Below are positions 8,131 to 17,182 of a stretch of 64,000 bases of DNA, in pieces. Position numbers and translations under genes: made by a program. This stretch comes from Autumnicola musiva (lineage in GTDB: Bacteria > Bacteroidota > Bacteroidia > Flavobacteriales > Flavobacteriaceae): positions 62,001-126,000 of the forward strand of contig NZ_JAVRHK010000003.1 of NCBI RefSeq assembly GCF_031846585.1. Reading direction: 5' to 3'. Under the pieces are notes generated by a model, which did no database searches, was not told where the DNA came from, and saw only the letters and a list, made by a program, of their open reading frames with translations. The number at the start of each line of letters is the position of its first letter. Positions within the stretch are counted from its first letter, which is position 1.

Positions 8131-9443
8131 GTTATGTAACAATTCAGGTAGAAGATTTAAGTAAGCAATACAGGCTTGGAGTGGTGGGTACCGGCACACT
8201 CTCACACGACCTTAACAGGTGGTGGTATAAGGTACGGGGAAAGCCTGATCCTTATCTGAAATTAACCGAAATTAATAGGCATTCCCAAAAGGCCGGAGGA
8301 AATTATGTATGGGCATTAAAAGATATTAATTTTCAGGTAGAGCAGGGGGAAGTCTTGGGAATAATAGGCAGCAATGGTGCCGGTAAATCTACACTTCTAA
8401 AAATATTGTCCCAGGTTACGGCTCCTACCACCGGAATGTTTAAAGCCAGAGGAAGAATTGCCAGTTTGCTTGAAGTGGGAACAGGTTTTCATCATGAGCT
8501 AACAGGAAGGGAAAATATATTTTTAAACGGTGCCATACTTGGGATGACCAAGAGTGAAATTAAATCTAAATTAGACGAAATTGTTTCTTTTTCCGGGGTA
8601 GAACGATATGTGGATACCCCTGTTAAACGCTACTCATCTGGAATGAAGGTACGCTTGGCGTTTGCTGTGGCAGCCCATCTTGAACCTGAAATTCTTATTG
8701 TAGATGAAGTACTGGCAGTGGGAGATGCCGCTTTTCAGAAAAAAGCTATAGGTAAAATGCAGCAGGTAAGCCATAATAGTGGAAGAACGGTACTTTTTGT
8801 TAGTCATAATATGGGAGCAGTTTCCAGGTTGTGTACCAGGGGGCTGGTACTTAAGGAAGGTAGTCATTATTTTGATGGTTCAGCAGATGAAGCTGTACAG
8901 GAATATGCCAATATTAACCTAAACTCCAGTGAACCAGAAATTTCCCTGCGAAATGACAGGCAGGGGATGGGGGATTTTAGGTTTACCAGCGTGCGTGTTG
9001 AAAATGAAGCTTTAAGGCCGGCAGAAGAAATAAGGACCGGTTCCAGGGTTTTTATTCATACTACCTTAAAAAGTCGTCAGGGGGGTGAACCAAAAAAAGT
9101 TTATGCAGCTGTATGTTTTAGGGATGCACTCGATAACAGGTTATTTACACTTTCTTCTTCCCTGTTCGGGAAGCGGATTAGCCTGGAGGAAGAAACACTT
9201 CTGACTTTTGAAATTCCCCGCATGCCTCTTTCGGAAGGATTGTATTTATGTGATTTATATATCGCTGAAGGCAGGGGAGATACATTGGTACAGGATTATG
9301 TTCGAAATGCATTTAAACTTAAGGTTTTTGGTAATGATTTTTTTGATTCCGGGGATCCCCAGCCGGTTGGTTTGGATAAGTTTTATACAGATTTTAGGAT
9401 AGTGAAAAACCAGGAGAAGGAAATAATAAGTTCAAAAATTTAA
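8127..9443 (+). CDS. wzt: O-polysaccharide export ATPase with C-terminal glycan-binding domain (Wzt-like)
   Basis: Protein of 438 residues. The first 260 or so are an ABC nucleotide-binding domain: Walker A GSNGAGKSTLLK, signature YSSGMKVRLAFA, Walker B ILIVDEVLAVGD, switch His in FVSHN. An N-terminal extension (residues about 10-60) precedes the ABC core, as is usual in polysaccharide exporters. Residues about 270-435 form a beta-rich extension like Wzt-C, the domain that in studied systems recognises a terminal modification of the chain before export. Its presence suggests the exported glycan carries a specific non-reducing-end cap, made perhaps by one of the modifying enzymes encoded downstream. 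It overlaps wzm by 4 bp and is followed 2 bp later by the dehydrogenase. Confidence 0.92.
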   Translation: MSYVTIQVEDLSKQYRLGVVGTGTLSHDLNRWWYKVRGKPDPYLKLTEINRHSQKAGGNYVWALKDINFQVEQGEVLGIIGSNGAGKSTLLKILSQVTAPTTGMFKARGRIASLLEVGTGFHHELTGRENIFLNGAILGMTKSEIKSKLDEIVSFSGVERYVDTPVKRYSSGMKVRLAFAVAAHLEPEILIVDEVLAVGDAAFQKKAIGKMQQVSHNSGRTVLFVSHNMGAVSRLCTRGLVLKEGSHYFDGSADEAVQEYANINLNSSEPEISLRNDRQGMGDFRFTSVRVENEALRPAEEIRTGSRVFIHTTLKSRQGGEPKKVYAAVCFRDALDNRLFTLSSSLFGKRISLEEETLLTFEIPRMPLSEGLYLCDLYIAEGRGDTLVQDYVRNAFKLKVFGNDFFDSGDPQPVGLDKFYTDFRIVKNQEKEIISSKI

Positions 9444-9445
9444 AG

Positions 9446-10462
9446 ATGGATCGTATAAAATTCGCAGTAGTAGGATGCGGACACATTGGAAAACGGCATA
9501 TAAATGTAGTTCTGGAAGAAGAAAATGCCAAACTTACAGCAATATGTGATATCGATCCAAAACAGTTACAGCTTGTTCAAAATTTGGAAGATAGCGTAAA
9601 ATGCTTTCAGGATTTTGAAAAAATGCTGAAAGAAGGGGATATCGATATTGTTTGTATTTGTACTCCTCACGGGCTGCATGCAGAAATGAGCATGATGGCT
9701 GCAGAATATAAAAAACATATTTTGGTCGAAAAGCCGATGGCATTAAGCAGCTCCGAAGGAATGAAAATGATAGAATGTGCTGAAAAAAATAAGGTAAAAC
9801 TTTATGTTGTAAAGCAAAACCGGTACAACACGCCAATTTATCTTACTAATGAAGCTTTAAAAAAGCGAAGGCTGGGGAAAGTTTTTATGGTACAATGCAA
9901 TGTGATGTGGAACCGTAATCAGGATTATTATGAGCAATCGTCCTGGAGGGGCAAAAAAAGTTCTGAAGGCGGAGCATTATTTACCCAGGTAAGTCATTTT
10001 TTAGATTTACTGGTTTGGTGGTTTGGGGAGATTGAGGAAGCAAGAACTTTGGTTGAGACACTTAATCACGAGATAGAAATAGAGGATTGCGGAGTTTCGG
10101 CTTTAAAGTTCAAAAATGGCTCTTTAGGATCCATATTCTGGACAAATTGTGTTTACAATTCCAATTTTGAGGGCAGCATAACTATTTTGGGAGAAAAAGG
10201 TACTATAAAAATAGGCGGACAATACTTAAATGAAATTGAATTCTGGGATGTACAATCCTATCCTTTACCCCTTGATATTGATTTTGAAGATAAACCAAAT
10301 TCTTATGGAAGTTACCAGGGTTCAAGCTCCAATCACAATAAGTTGGTGCACGATTTGGCGCTTCAAATAATTCAGGATCGAAAAGGGGTTGTTGAGGGAG
10401 AAGAAGGCCTTAGAAGCATTGAGGCTATAGAAAAAATTTATATGCATACCAGGATGCAATGA
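9446..10462 (+). CDS. Gfo/Idh/MocA family oxidoreductase (probable UDP-sugar dehydrogenase)
   Basis: NAD(P)-dependent enzyme of 338 residues. The Rossmann motif VVGCGHIGKRH is at residues 8-18, and the family EKP motif appears as ILVEKPMALS near residue 95. The C-terminal substrate domain contains SEGGALFTQVSHFLDLLVWW, where the His is a likely active-site residue. In O-antigen loci, members such as WlbA/WbpB oxidise the C3 hydroxyl of a UDP-GlcNAc-uronate so that a DegT enzyme can add an amino group. Here a DegT gene follows three genes later in the same operon, which supports a 3-keto intermediate, though the actual sugar is unknown. It overlaps the next gene by 4 bp. Confidence 0.85.
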   Translation: MDRIKFAVVGCGHIGKRHINVVLEEENAKLTAICDIDPKQLQLVQNLEDSVKCFQDFEKMLKEGDIDIVCICTPHGLHAEMSMMAAEYKKHILVEKPMALSSSEGMKMIECAEKNKVKLYVVKQNRYNTPIYLTNEALKKRRLGKVFMVQCNVMWNRNQDYYEQSSWRGKKSSEGGALFTQVSHFLDLLVWWFGEIEEARTLVETLNHEIEIEDCGVSALKFKNGSLGSIFWTNCVYNSNFEGSITILGEKGTIKIGGQYLNEIEFWDVQSYPLPLDIDFEDKPNSYGSYQGSSSNHNKLVHDLALQIIQDRKGVVEGEEGLRSIEAIEKIYMHTRMQ

Positions 10463-11496
10463 GTCAGATAACTACCTATAAATATCCGGATTTTCCCCCG
10501 GGGTTCAGAAAAAAAGGAACAAATCTCCTCTTTCATTCAAGTTACTGGATAGAAGTTTTACGGCTTACCTATAAAATGGATTTTGTACTGGGTCTGGATG
10601 ATTATTCCGAACAGTTCCTGATATTTGGCATAGTAGATAACCCATTTGAAAAGAAACTTATCAGTCTTCCTTTTTCTGATTATTCCGGAGAAGATAATTT
10701 ATCGCCGGAAACGGCATCATTAATTATTAAGAGTATTCAAAAAGAATTTCCGCTATATAATATAGTTTTTAAGAGCCGGTTTCCATCTGGTTCTGTTTTG
10801 AAATATGGAACTCATGAAAAATCTGCAGTTTATCATCGAATAGAATTTTATGATAAAGATTTAAAGCAGGTAGAGGAGAGCCAATCTTCATCATTTAAAA
10901 GAGGAGTCAGGAAGGCAGTAAAGAAAGAAGTATTTGTAGAAAGAACCCGTTCAGAAAATGACCTTAAGGAATTTTATGGCTTATATGGAGCCCTGCGGAT
11001 GAAGAAATTTCAAATAATTCCCCAGCCATTTACCTTTTTCGAAAATATTCAAAAAAGTTTTTTTGATCGAAATAAAGGGTTCATGCTTAAAGCAGTTTTC
11101 AGTAATAAACATATTGCCTCCATAATTGTTTTAGAGCATAACAATGCATGGTATTATAAATTTGGTGCTTCTGCAAAAGAACACCTTGATAAAAGACCGA
11201 ACAATCTTCTTTTTGATGAACTTATACATTTGGCCATAGAGAAAGGAATAGATTTTATTGATTTGGGAATGAGTGGTGCAGGCGAGGATTATAAAGGTTT
11301 ACGAAAGTTTAAGGAAGATATGGGAGGGAAAGAATATCCCATAAGCCTTTTTAATTTTGAAGCTTTGCAATTAGAAGATAAAGAAAAAGAGGATAAAAAA
11401 ATTTTAAATGAATTTACAAAACTAATTGTTTCGCAGAAACCACCAATTAAGCAGGTAAGTGAACTCAGCGAATTTTTATATCCATTTTTTGTATGA
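10459..11496 (+). CDS. FemAB/GNAT-like acyl- or aminoacyl-transferase
   Basis: Protein of 345 residues with the double-GNAT character of FemAB-like proteins. The second half carries the usual pattern: RGVRKAVKK basic helix, LYGALRMKKF, a beta strand SNKHIASIIVLEHNNAWYYKF, then DKRPNNLLFDELIHLAIEKG and FIDLGMSGAG, ending in a KFKEDMGG motif that closes the acyl-binding fold. FemAB relatives move amino acids from aminoacyl-tRNA, or acyl groups, onto amine acceptors. Sitting between a sugar dehydrogenase and a formyltransferase/aminotransferase pair, it may decorate an amino sugar of the O-antigen. The donor is not determinable from sequence. It overlaps both neighbours by 4 bp. Confidence 0.75.
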   Translation: MSQITTYKYPDFPPGFRKKGTNLLFHSSYWIEVLRLTYKMDFVLGLDDYSEQFLIFGIVDNPFEKKLISLPFSDYSGEDNLSPETASLIIKSIQKEFPLYNIVFKSRFPSGSVLKYGTHEKSAVYHRIEFYDKDLKQVEESQSSSFKRGVRKAVKKEVFVERTRSENDLKEFYGLYGALRMKKFQIIPQPFTFFENIQKSFFDRNKGFMLKAVFSNKHIASIIVLEHNNAWYYKFGASAKEHLDKRPNNLLFDELIHLAIEKGIDFIDLGMSGAGEDYKGLRKFKEDMGGKEYPISLFNFEALQLEDKEKEDKKILNEFTKLIVSQKPPIKQVSELSEFLYPFFV

Positions 11497-12356
11497 ATTG
11501 GGCTTTGGTTGGCAATAATGACGGACCCCTGAGGATTCTGAAATCTCTTGGGGAACCGCAAAATTTCCCGCTTCTAATTGGGCTTCAAAAACCGGTTTCT
11601 GCCGGGTTGCAGCGTGAATATCTTAAATATATAGATAAAGATCATTTCTTCAGCGGCTTTGAGGAAGACAGGCTACTGCAAATTCTTGAAAACTATAAGG
11701 TGAATTTTATAGTAAATTGTTTTTGTAACTTCAGGTTTATAAAATTACTTGAATATTATAAAGTATTAAACATTCATCTTTCAGCTTTACCAAAATATCG
11801 TGGCCGGCATCCGCTGCACTGGGCATTAATTAACGGAGAAGATAAAATTGGAATTACTATCCATGAAATGACCCCAGGGTTTGACGAAGGGCCTATTTGT
11901 TGGCAGGAAATGATAAAAGCGGAAGATAAAATTTCAGTTGCTTCTGCCAGAGAAAATCTTCTTACTGTTTTAGAAAATAACTTCAGCGATTTTCTGATTA
12001 ATTTTAAAAAAGCTGAAATTAAGAATATCAAAAATTTAAATGAAGAAGCTACATATATTAAAAGGAGAATTCCAGCAGACAGTCGCTTAGTTGAATGGAA
12101 GAATCGGGACCTGGTATATAGAAAAGTATGGGCTTTAAGTTCAGAAAGAAATCCTGCATATATTATGATAAATAATAAGAAAATTATAGTCAGGGAAGCT
12201 GAAAAAATAGCATTAACAGGAAAGTTTAAGGAAGGAAGCATTATTTATTTTCGAAAAGATTCTTTAGAAGTTAGTTGTGAAGAGAATAAAGGAATTATAT
12301 TAAAGTTAGCAGAGGATATTCTCGACTTAAACCGGCATCAGAGTTATAAATTATGA
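11493..12356 (+). CDS. Sugar N-formyltransferase (formyl-THF dependent)
   Basis: Member of the formyltransferase family, 287 residues. The N10-formyltetrahydrofolate site is clear: NIHLSALPKYRGRHPLHWAL near residue 90 holds the catalytic Asn and His, and MTPGFDEGPICWQE supplies the Asp of the Asn-His-Asp triad. The C-terminal part resembles the Fmt C-terminal domain only loosely (RIPADSRLVEWKNRD). The N terminus is not that of Fmt, and the gene lies in a sugar operon, so the substrate is probably a nucleotide-linked amino sugar made by the DegT enzyme encoded next (4-bp overlap). The expected product is an N-formylated amino sugar; which sugar is unknown. Confidence 0.85.
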   Translation: MNWALVGNNDGPLRILKSLGEPQNFPLLIGLQKPVSAGLQREYLKYIDKDHFFSGFEEDRLLQILENYKVNFIVNCFCNFRFIKLLEYYKVLNIHLSALPKYRGRHPLHWALINGEDKIGITIHEMTPGFDEGPICWQEMIKAEDKISVASARENLLTVLENNFSDFLINFKKAEIKNIKNLNEEATYIKRRIPADSRLVEWKNRDLVYRKVWALSSERNPAYIMINNKKIIVREAEKIALTGKFKEGSIIYFRKDSLEVSCEENKGIILKLAEDILDLNRHQSYKL

Positions 12357-13465
12357 CCATAGATTTTTTAGATTTACACAAACAATATTTATCAATAAAA
12401 GATGAAGTAGATGTAGCAATGACTAAAGTTATTGCTTCTTCCGCTTTTATTAAAAGTTCCCCTGTCACCACTTTTGAAAATGAATTCGCAGCTTATCTTA
12501 AAGCAGAACATGTGGTTAGTTGTGGGAATGGCACCGATGCTTTAGAAATATGCCTTACTGCATTTGGAATAGGTGAAGGAGATGAAGTTTTAGTCCCGGC
12601 AATGTCCTGGATTTCTACTTCTGAAGTGGTCGCTACAAGGAAAGCCACACCTGTATTTGTTGATATTGATGCTGAGACTTATTGTATAGATGTTTCAAAA
12701 ATTGAAGATAAAATTACAGAAAAAACCAAAGCAATCATTCCGGTTCACCTTTATGGCCATCCCGCCGATATGATGGGAATTATTGAGTTAGCAAAAAAAT
12801 ACAATCTTAAAGTCATTGAAGATTGCGCCCAGGCCCATGGCACTGAAATAAACGGAAAAAAGGTTGGTACATTTGGAGATGCTGCCACTTATAGTTTTTT
12901 CCCCACTAAGAATCTGGGCGCTTTTGGAGATGCGGGCGCCATAGTTGTAAAAGATACCAATCTAAAATTGAAAATTTTAGCAATAGCCAATCATGGTCAG
13001 GAAGAACGGCATAAACATATTACACATGGCAGGAATAGCAGGATGGATGGAATTCAGGCTGCTGTTCTTTCCGTAAAATTGAAATACCTGGAAAAATGGA
13101 TTAATTTACGCCGCAAAATAGCAAATCAGTACAAAGAGGAGCTAACAGGAATGGAAAACATAAAATTACCTGTGGAGGCTTCTGCTGCTAAACATGCGTA
13201 TCATTTATATGTTATTAGGGCAGAAAACAGGGACGGCTTAAAAAAGAACCTGCAGGAAAAGGGAATAGCAACTATGATCCATTATCCAAAGGCACTGCCA
13301 TTTCAATTATGTTATCAGGATTATGATTTTGAGGAGGTGCATTTTCCTGTGGCCTCAAAAGTGCAAAATGAAATTCTTTCTCTGCCTTTCTATCCGGAAT
13401 TTTCAACGGAAGCTTTAAAATATGTTGCAATGAATATTAAAGATTTCTATTTTGAAAAAGCTTAA
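12353..13465 (+). CDS. DegT/DnrJ/EryC1 family sugar aminotransferase
   Basis: PLP enzyme of 370 residues. The Schiff-base lysine is in YSFFPTKNLGAFGDAGAI near residue 185. Other family marks are GNGTDALEICLTAF, VIEDCAQAHG (the Asp that contacts the pyridine nitrogen) and NSRMDGIQAAVLSVKL. It converts a nucleotide-linked keto sugar to an amino sugar with glutamate as donor. It is placed after the dehydrogenase and N-formyltransferase, and the three are enough for oxidation, amination and N-formylation of one sugar ring position, probably C3. This is distinct in sequence from the second DegT gene at 18572-19657. It overlaps the next gene by 14 bp. Confidence 0.92.
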   Translation: MTIDFLDLHKQYLSIKDEVDVAMTKVIASSAFIKSSPVTTFENEFAAYLKAEHVVSCGNGTDALEICLTAFGIGEGDEVLVPAMSWISTSEVVATRKATPVFVDIDAETYCIDVSKIEDKITEKTKAIIPVHLYGHPADMMGIIELAKKYNLKVIEDCAQAHGTEINGKKVGTFGDAATYSFFPTKNLGAFGDAGAIVVKDTNLKLKILAIANHGQEERHKHITHGRNSRMDGIQAAVLSVKLKYLEKWINLRRKIANQYKEELTGMENIKLPVEASAAKHAYHLYVIRAENRDGLKKNLQEKGIATMIHYPKALPFQLCYQDYDFEEVHFPVASKVQNEILSLPFYPEFSTEALKYVAMNIKDFYFEKA

Positions 13466-14603
13466 ATTACTGAAATTCGATATTATCCATCCGGCAGAAT
13501 ATTTGTCTGAAAAAAAGAAAGAATGGGGTGATGTAGACAAGATTTCTCTGGCAGAATATAGAAACAGGCTAATTAGTTTAAGGAGTAATTATTCAGATTT
13601 CTATACATATCATTTAAACCAGCAGGGAGATTGGGAAGCTGAAGAATTTTTTCTTCTTGATGATGATTTTATAGAAAAAGCAGGTAAGGAAGTTTTAGGT
13701 AAAAGTTATTATTATAAACGTTTTTTGTATGGCAGGGGTAGGACTAAATTAAATTTCCAGAAAAGGAAGTGGAGAAATTATGTAGTACATAACTACATAA
13801 AGCATTTTAAACCCGATGTTATTTTTGCCCGATCTCAACCAATACCCAGCGCCTTCTGGCGACGCTATAGAAAAGATACGCTTTTGGTGGCAAGGTTATC
13901 AGCACGTTTGCCATATAGCTGGCATCCTAATGACTGGGACTTGATATATACCGATCAACCGGATTTTAAAACCTTTTTTGAACTACACGGAGTTGAGACA
14001 ATTCTAAATGACCAGGGGTTTGATTGTAGAATTAATGAGGAGTTGAGAGCAGGAGGCAGTAATGAAGATGTTGTTTTTGTAGGAGGATTGGGTACTGAGA
14101 ATTTTTTGAAAAGAACCTTGTTTTTTAACGAGGTAGCACAGCATATTCAAAGTTTTAGATGGTGGGGATACTGGTGGAAATATGGTGGAGACGGCCGGAG
14201 AATACAAGATTTTCCAATGTTGGAAAAATGCTTTCAGGGTGCTACATCCGGGCTTGAGATGTTACAGATATATAAAGATAGTTTTGCAGTAGTAAATGAC
14301 TATGTAGATACAGCAAATAGCATAGGCTTTAACCAGCGTATTTTTGAAGTAATGGGAGTGGGAGGATTTTTAGTTACCCGTGATGCTCCAAACTTCAGAG
14401 AACATTTTCCAGAAGATGTTTTTGTGACATATAAAGACTTGGTGGATCTTCAGCAAAAACTGGATTATTACAAGTCTAATCCTGGTGAAAGATTAAAAAT
14501 AACTAATAATGCAAAAGCATATATCAAGGAAAATTACGATTATGAGCGTATTTGCCACTATTTCAGTAAAGATTTAAAAAAATCACTTCGTGCGAAGAAC
14601 TGA
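13452..14603 (+). CDS. Glycosyltransferase with CgeB-like C-terminal domain
   Basis: Protein of 383 residues. The C-terminal third has the GT-B donor-binding pattern of the CgeB/Glyco_trans_1_2 group: GFNQRIFEVMGVGGFLVTRDAPNF with the Glu used for nucleotide contact, then a spacer and a final AKAYIKENYDYERI. The N-terminal half includes FKPDVIFARSQPIP, typical of GT-B acceptor domains. It would add a sugar to the growing O-chain. The start is a TTG at 13452 that overlaps the aminotransferase by 14 bp; no ATG gives a better N terminus. Its last 21 bp overlap the end of the convergent GT2 gene, marking the join between the two O-antigen operons. Confidence 0.8.
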   Translation: MKKLKLLKFDIIHPAEYLSEKKKEWGDVDKISLAEYRNRLISLRSNYSDFYTYHLNQQGDWEAEEFFLLDDDFIEKAGKEVLGKSYYYKRFLYGRGRTKLNFQKRKWRNYVVHNYIKHFKPDVIFARSQPIPSAFWRRYRKDTLLVARLSARLPYSWHPNDWDLIYTDQPDFKTFFELHGVETILNDQGFDCRINEELRAGGSNEDVVFVGGLGTENFLKRTLFFNEVAQHIQSFRWWGYWWKYGGDGRRIQDFPMLEKCFQGATSGLEMLQIYKDSFAVVNDYVDTANSIGFNQRIFEVMGVGGFLVTRDAPNFREHFPEDVFVTYKDLVDLQQKLDYYKSNPGERLKITNNAKAYIKENYDYERICHYFSKDLKKSLRAKN

Positions 14604-15569
14604 TTTCCGAAGCTTTTTATATACCAGTTTTGGGAAAAATAGAAAGGAGAGATCTGTAAGGGAATAAGGTAACGTTTTTTTTAGAATAAAATAATGTTGT
14701 TTTTCGTGATGTAGCTTTGCAAGATGATAATACTTTATATAAGCAATTCTGCGCTGTATTGCACTGGATTTTTTTAAATATTTTAGAAAGTTTTCATGAA
14801 AGGAATAAGGGATAAATACTTTTCGATATAATCGAAGTTCATTTATTTTTAATGCTAAATTTTCAACAGTAAAAAAATGATTTACCATAAAGCTATCCCC
14901 ATGCCGGCGATATCCCGAATAAATATCTTTGGAAAATTTTAAATCGCCCTTTTGTGTGAGTAAAAGCATTAAGGCAAAATCAGCACTGATAATTTCCCAA
15001 AACCATCCCGGGAATTCTCCAAGAGCATTATTTCTGAACATGAAAGTAGAAGTAGAAATAAAGGCATAAGGAGTTTTAAATAAATCTACCATTTTGAGTC
15101 TGGCACTGTCAAATTTTTCCTCATGATGAGTTTTAGAAATTGCAGTAATTTTACTGTCTTTTTCTGCTATTTTTGCCTGATGGCCGAAAATTGAATAGTC
15201 TGGATTTGCTTCTAAAAAATCTACCTGTTTTTGAAGCTTGTCCTTACTTATCCAGAAATCATCTCCATCCAGTAAAGCTATATATTTTCCCCTGCAGGCG
15301 TATATATTAGTAATATTGTTTGTTCTGCCAGGTATTTCACTATAACGTCTGGGATGAAGAATGAGTTGAATTATAGCAGGATATTTTGCCTCATATTCCT
15401 TGAGGATTTCCTGCGTACCATCTGAAGAGCAATCATCTCCAATAATTATCTCATAGTTAAAATCGACCTCCTGCATCAAAACAGAATCTATAGCTTCACC
15501 TATAAATTCTTTTTGATTGTAAGTAATAATGGATACGCTAACCAGTATTTCTTTAGATTCTTTATCCAT
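14583..15569 (-). CDS. Family 2 glycosyltransferase
   Basis: GT-A glycosyltransferase of 328 residues. The N terminus shows SVSIITYNQKEFIGEAIDSV, then IIIGDDCSSDGT (nucleotide binding), and the metal-binding DxD is in ALLDGDDFW near residue 103. The C-terminal region is basic with amphipathic helices that may associate with the membrane. It is the last gene of the minus O-antigen operon, 1 bp overlapping the dioxygenase gene before it, and converges on the plus operon. Acceptor and donor cannot be told from sequence. Confidence 0.9.
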   Translation of the reverse strand: MDKESKEILVSVSIITYNQKEFIGEAIDSVLMQEVDFNYEIIIGDDCSSDGTQEILKEYEAKYPAIIQLILHPRRYSEIPGRTNNITNIYACRGKYIALLDGDDFWISKDKLQKQVDFLEANPDYSIFGHQAKIAEKDSKITAISKTHHEEKFDSARLKMVDLFKTPYAFISTSTFMFRNNALGEFPGWFWEIISADFALMLLLTQKGDLKFSKDIYSGYRRHGDSFMVNHFFTVENLALKINELRLYRKVFIPYSFHENFLKYLKKSSAIQRRIAYIKYYHLAKLHHEKQHYFILKKTLPYSLTDLSFLFFPKLVYKKLRKSVLRTK

Positions 15570-16246
15570 TAGCTACAGAAAGCAAAATTATGGGCATTAT
15601 TAAAAAGAGGATTTTCTTTATCTTTTTCTTCCCAATTAGTGGTGTCTTTTACTTCCTCAGGCATATCAGACTGTTGAATAATCCGGAAGTCGAAGGAGAT
15701 TCGGGTTTTTCCGGTAGTATTATTTTTGGCGCCATGCATAAGATTTACACCTTTAAACCGGGCAAATTCTCCGGGTTTAAGATTAAGTGCATTAAAATCC
15801 TCCTTACCTTCTTCAGACTCTATCCACAAACTGTTCGTATCGAACGCGTTGGTTAGCGGAACAAAATAATTAATTTCCACTTCATTATGGCCGTAATCTT
15901 TGTCCCGGTGAAATCGCGAAACCCCTTCGGCATTACGGTAAAGGAAACGATGTGAAGGTTTTTCCTGATAATAAATCCCTTCTTTATATTGGGGGCGTAT
16001 TACATGCTTTATGAACCGGTGAAAGGTCTGGTAAAATTTTTCACCTTCTTCAGAATTCAATTTATCATAGAGGCGCCTGTATAACAGAGTTTGTTCCATA
16101 TTCTTGTAAAGCGAATTATTGTTTTCTGAAGTTTGTTCTTTGGCTTCGGCCTTTATTTGTGAAAGTTCTTCAATCTCAAGGAGGTTTCTCATTATTTGAG
16201 GAAAATTATATTCCTCTATATTATATTTAAAAATTTCTGTCTGCAT
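15569..16246 (-). CDS. PhyH/StrG-like Fe(II) dioxygenase
   Basis: Protein of 225 residues with a double-stranded beta-helix pattern. The probable iron ligands are His and Asp in SRFHRDKDYGHNE (about residues 133-136), and the distal His in NLMHGAKNNTTGKTRISFDF (about residue 190), followed by the Arg that usually binds 2-oxoglutarate. These features fit the phytanoyl-CoA dioxygenase superfamily; StrG-like proteins of aminoglycoside clusters look similar. In this operon it could hydroxylate or oxidise a sugar or acyl substituent. The gene lies 3 bp after the propeller gene and overlaps the GT2 gene by 1 bp. The reaction is unproven. Confidence 0.7.
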   Translation of the reverse strand: MQTEIFKYNIEEYNFPQIMRNLLEIEELSQIKAEAKEQTSENNNSLYKNMEQTLLYRRLYDKLNSEEGEKFYQTFHRFIKHVIRPQYKEGIYYQEKPSHRFLYRNAEGVSRFHRDKDYGHNEVEINYFVPLTNAFDTNSLWIESEEGKEDFNALNLKPGEFARFKGVNLMHGAKNNTTGKTRISFDFRIIQQSDMPEEVKDTTNWEEKDKENPLFNNAHNFAFCS

Positions 16247-16249
16247 ATT

Positions 16250-17182
16250 TCAATTTTTATCTACTGCGTATCCTATTCCTGTTTCACCAAATCCATTTCC
16301 ATTGTAGAATAAATATTTACGCGAATTATGAACAATAACATTCGGGTAGGTTTGCATTTTTGAGTCCCAGCCATTTTCAGAAAATGAAATTCCTGCTTTA
16401 TGATCCATACGCTCCCAATTTACAGCATCCCAGGATTCGGCATAGCCAATTCTATAACTGTCTTTGCCATTTCGAAAATCGAAACTACCCCTGTAAGCAA
16501 ACCACATTTTATAAACCCCGTCCTCTTTAATAACTGAAGCACGGGCATTCGCTTCAAATTTATCTTTGGGTTTTATGCAGGTAAGATTTTCCCGTTTCCA
16601 TGTAATACCATCTTCAGAAGAAGCGTATTTAATTATATATAGAGGTTCGGGCTTGCCATTTACTTTTACAAATCCTGTGCTGGAGGCATACCACATATGC
16701 CAGATATTGTTTTCCTGCATAACATACGGCGAGGCTGTGAAATAGGGTTCCAGAGGGTTCCGGTCTACTATTGGGCCTTCAAACATACGATGAAAACTTT
16801 CGCCATTGTTTTTACTCACCGCCAGGCCTATGGAGTTTCTATAGGGAACTGAGCCGCTGGGATTCCACCCCACATAGTAAAGGTAAAGTCCGTCTTTAGT
16901 AGGAACAACAGAGCATGGCATAATTCCTCCGTCATCAAAAGCCCCTAGTTTACCTAAAGGCATTATAGGTTTTTCCGGGTAACCAAGGATATTTTTAGGA
17001 TTTGAAGAATCAACATCAACATAAGTTAATTCGCTTTGACCCTTTTTATTTCTTGGGGCAAAAAAAATCCTGAAAACATTTTTATTTAGCACATGAACTG
17101 TTGGAACACATGCATGGGAAATCATCCAGTCAAAATTATGATCTGTATTAAAGAACATACCTTTCTTAATCCATTCCATCAT
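16250..17182 (-). CDS. Five-bladed beta-propeller protein, GH43/GH32/GH130-like
   Basis: Protein of 310 residues without a signal peptide. Repeated blades are visible as strands ending in W or Y: FRIFFAPRNKKG, GLYLYYVGWNPSG, IWHMWYASSTG, YKMWFAYRGS and KYLFYNGNG. This repeat is seen in glycoside hydrolase clans with five-bladed propellers and in the uncharacterised cytosolic relatives found in O-antigen loci. Candidate acidic residues are present (GAFDDGG; SEDGITW), but I cannot assign a catalytic set. A cytosolic location and position among sugar-modifying genes suggest action on a nucleotide sugar or lipid-linked oligosaccharide, not on polymer degradation. It overlaps the acyltransferase gene by 4 bp. 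Confidence 0.7.
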   Translation of the reverse strand: MMEWIKKGMFFNTDHNFDWMISHACVPTVHVLNKNVFRIFFAPRNKKGQSELTYVDVDSSNPKNILGYPEKPIMPLGKLGAFDDGGIMPCSVVPTKDGLYLYYVGWNPSGSVPYRNSIGLAVSKNNGESFHRMFEGPIVDRNPLEPYFTASPYVMQENNIWHMWYASSTGFVKVNGKPEPLYIIKYASSEDGITWKRENLTCIKPKDKFEANARASVIKEDGVYKMWFAYRGSFDFRNGKDSYRIGYAESWDAVNWERMDHKAGISFSENGWDSKMQTYPNVIVHNSRKYLFYNGNGFGETGIGYAVDKN

